Shown here: positions 62,642-64,000 of the stretch, piece by piece | Layout: each line of letters begins with the position of its first letter | Position numbering within the stretch: position 1 is the first letter of the stretch | Assembly: GCF_013300825.1 (NCBI RefSeq) | Contig: NZ_JAAIMY010000005.1 | Span: 1 to 64,000, forward strand | Source of the DNA: Blautia wexlerae | Lineage (GTDB): Bacteria > Bacillota > Clostridia > Lachnospirales > Lachnospiraceae | Reading direction: 5' to 3' | Length of the DNA: 64,000 nucleotides | Made by a program: the position numbers and the translations under genes | Notes under the pieces: model-generated | Database searches by the model: none | What the model was told of the DNA's origin: nothing | What the model saw: only the letters and a program-made list of their open reading frames with translations

Positions 62642-63532
62642 ATGACGGATATATCAGGAAATCTGATAGATATATTGACAAGAATGGCATTTCCTAAAAT
62701 TGGTATCATAGATATTATACAGATTGCGTTGATCGCATTTTTTGTGTATCAGTTTATGATATGGATCAAATATACTCATGCGTATACCCTGTTAAAGGGT
62801 ATTCTGGTTGTTCTCCTGTTTATTCTTGTTGCGTATATTTTCAAGATGAATACAATCCTCTGGATTTTTTCAAATCTTGCAAGTACACTGATAGTAGGCG
62901 TGATCGTCATTTTTCAGCCTGAACTCCGAAAAGTTCTGGAACAGTTGGGAAAGAAGAAAATTATGGCGGCACTGATACCATTTGACGCGGGCAAGGAAGT
63001 AAAGGAGAGATTTACTGATAAGACAATCAGTGAGCTGGTAAGGGCCTGTTTTGATATGGGAGAGGTTAAGACGGGAGCTCTGATCGTTATTGAACAGAAT
63101 GAACTGCTTACCGATTATATCAGAACAGGTATTAATCTGGATGCAATCCTTACAAGTCAGCTTTTGATTAATATATTTGAACATAATACTCCTCTTCATG
63201 ATGGTGCGGTGATCGTGAGAGAGAACAGGATTGTGGCCGCAACATGTTATCTTCCGTTGTCAGATAACATGGAATTAAGCAAACAACTGGGAACACGGCA
63301 CAGAGCCGGTGTGGGTATCAGTGAACAGACAGATTCCGTTACGATCATCGTGTCTGAAGAGACCGGACAGGTTTCCGTAGCGCAGAATGGAAGGCTGACC
63401 AGAGGGCTGACCAGTGCAGGCCTCAGAGAAATTCTTGTGAAAGCACAGAACAAACAAGTAGTAGACAACAGCAAACTTCGTCATTTACTGAAAGGAAGAA
63501 TGAAACATGAAGAAGAGAAAAATAACGGATAA
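62642..63532 (+). CDS. cdaA: Diadenylate cyclase CdaA
   Basis: A 296-residue membrane enzyme that makes cyclic di-AMP from two ATP. Three N-terminal membrane segments are followed by the DAC domain with the catalytic motifs DGAVIV (about 186) and RHRAG (about 219), both intact. Cyclic di-AMP controls potassium and osmolyte balance and wall stability. AAGGAAGGAG lies before the ATG. Overlaps cdaR by 26 bp. Confidence 0.96.
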   Translation: MTDISGNLIDILTRMAFPKIGIIDIIQIALIAFFVYQFMIWIKYTHAYTLLKGILVVLLFILVAYIFKMNTILWIFSNLASTLIVGVIVIFQPELRKVLEQLGKKKIMAALIPFDAGKEVKERFTDKTISELVRACFDMGEVKTGALIVIEQNELLTDYIRTGINLDAILTSQLLINIFEHNTPLHDGAVIVRENRIVAATCYLPLSDNMELSKQLGTRHRAGVGISEQTDSVTIIVSEETGQVSVAQNGRLTRGLTSAGLREILVKAQNKQVVDNSKLRHLLKGRMKHEEEKNNG

Positions 63533-64000
63533 CATACCTCTTAAAATCATGTCTGTCGCTGTTGCTGTCGTAGTGTGGCTGATTGTCATGAATATTGATA
63601 ATCCCATAGGAACCAATTATTATACTATCAATGATGTAGAACTGATAAATAAAGAATATGTAGAATCGTCAGATACGATCGGAAAAATGTGTATGCCGGA
63701 GCAGAATCAGGATAACGTGAAAATTGCTATTACTGCAACGAAGAAGGTCAGGGATAAAATTAAAATTACGGATATCTCTGCAACAGCTGATCTGCAGCAG
63801 GTAGTCAGCCTGGATACAAATCCGGTAATGGTTCCGATTACAGTAAATTGTTCCACACCCGGTGTATCTGCAAATGACATTAAAGTTACTCCACAGAATC
63901 TGAGTGTAAACCTTGATGAGAAAGAAACTCAGGAATTTGTGGTCAATGTCAGTCGTGGGGATACAAAGCCGGGCAAGGATTATGAGGTGGGAAGCCTTAC
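63507..64000 (+). CDS. cdaR: CdaR (YbbR-domain regulator), cut by the window end
   Basis: The first 164 codons of a protein with one N-terminal membrane segment (about 12-28, MSVAVAVVVWLIVM) and external YbbR repeats (GTNYYTINDVELIN, then KVTPQNLSVNLDE). CdaR binds and adjusts CdaA from outside the membrane. The ATG lies inside the cdaA end, with AAGGAAG upstream. The 3' part lies beyond 64000. Confidence 0.88.
   Translation, partial: MKKRKITDNIPLKIMSVAVAVVVWLIVMNIDNPIGTNYYTINDVELINKEYVESSDTIGKMCMPEQNQDNVKIAITATKKVRDKIKITDISATADLQQVVSLDTNPVMVPITVNCSTPGVSANDIKVTPQNLSVNLDEKETQEFVVNVSRGDTKPGKDYEVGSL

Overview
The window looks like a chromosomal segment of a spore-forming, anaerobic Gram-positive bacterium of the order Clostridiales, most probably family Lachnospiraceae. 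The reasons are spore genes (gpr, spoIIP), the gene order comEA / response regulator / histidine kinase / GerMN lipoprotein / comEC / holA / rpsT / gpr / spoIIP / lepA / hemW, strong AGGAGG-type ribosome binding sites, TTG and GTG starts, moderate-to-low GC, and a molybdo-formate dehydrogenase fused to NuoE/NuoF-like subunits. The genus cannot be fixed from the sequence alone. No tRNA, rRNA, CRISPR array or intact insertion sequence was seen.

Region 1 (1-7.6 kb) is an accessory signalling locus. A LytTR response regulator and a GHKL histidine kinase (minus strand) are surrounded by secreted proteins of unknown function, a stand-alone receiver that lacks its phosphoacceptor Asp, an internally deleted copy of that receiver gene, and a GAF-GGDEF diguanylate cyclase broken by a deletion/frameshift. 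Near-identical promoters with TTCGTG direct repeats spaced exactly 20 bp stand before the receiver operon (position 10), the broken cyclase (6091) and a distant alpha/beta hydrolase (21929). Weaker sites of the same geometry lie before the kinase-regulator operon and before the polysaccharide operon. This suggests one local regulon.

Region 2 (7.6-18.6 kb) is an eight-gene co-directional cluster: TIM-barrel lipoprotein, VTC-domain protein, DUF4956 membrane protein, CotH kinase, glycosidase-like protein with a CBM9-like module, HEAT-repeat membrane protein, processive GT2 glycosyltransferase and an anchored metallophosphatase. Together they look like a machine that makes, phosphorylates or trims a surface polymer. 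It is followed by debris of a UDP-GlcNAc 2-epimerase gene and a YdcZ-type transporter.

Region 3 (20.1-37.1 kb) begins with comEA and an OmpR-type regulator, whose expected kinase lies 15.4 kb downstream. The intervening island carries the hydrolase, a tiny transcription unit, a three-gene NAD(P)-linked formate dehydrogenase (Cys form), a sensory-type [FeFe]-hydrogenase homologue with a SpoIIE-type phosphatase, and molybdenum cofactor genes (MOSC, moeA, mobB, fdhD, moaA, mobA). The island therefore encodes the enzyme, much of its cofactor pathway and a plausible redox sensor.

Region 4 (37.2-64 kb) is mostly housekeeping: the displaced kinase, GerMN lipoprotein, comEC, a NiaR-controlled nadB-nadC-niaR-nadA operon bracketed by GTAACTG-type inverted repeats, holA, rpsT (minus), gpr, spoIIP, lepA, a small lipoprotein, hemW, uvrA, an mreB homologue, recD2, comF, two unknown membrane proteins, cdaA and the start of cdaR (cut by the window end).
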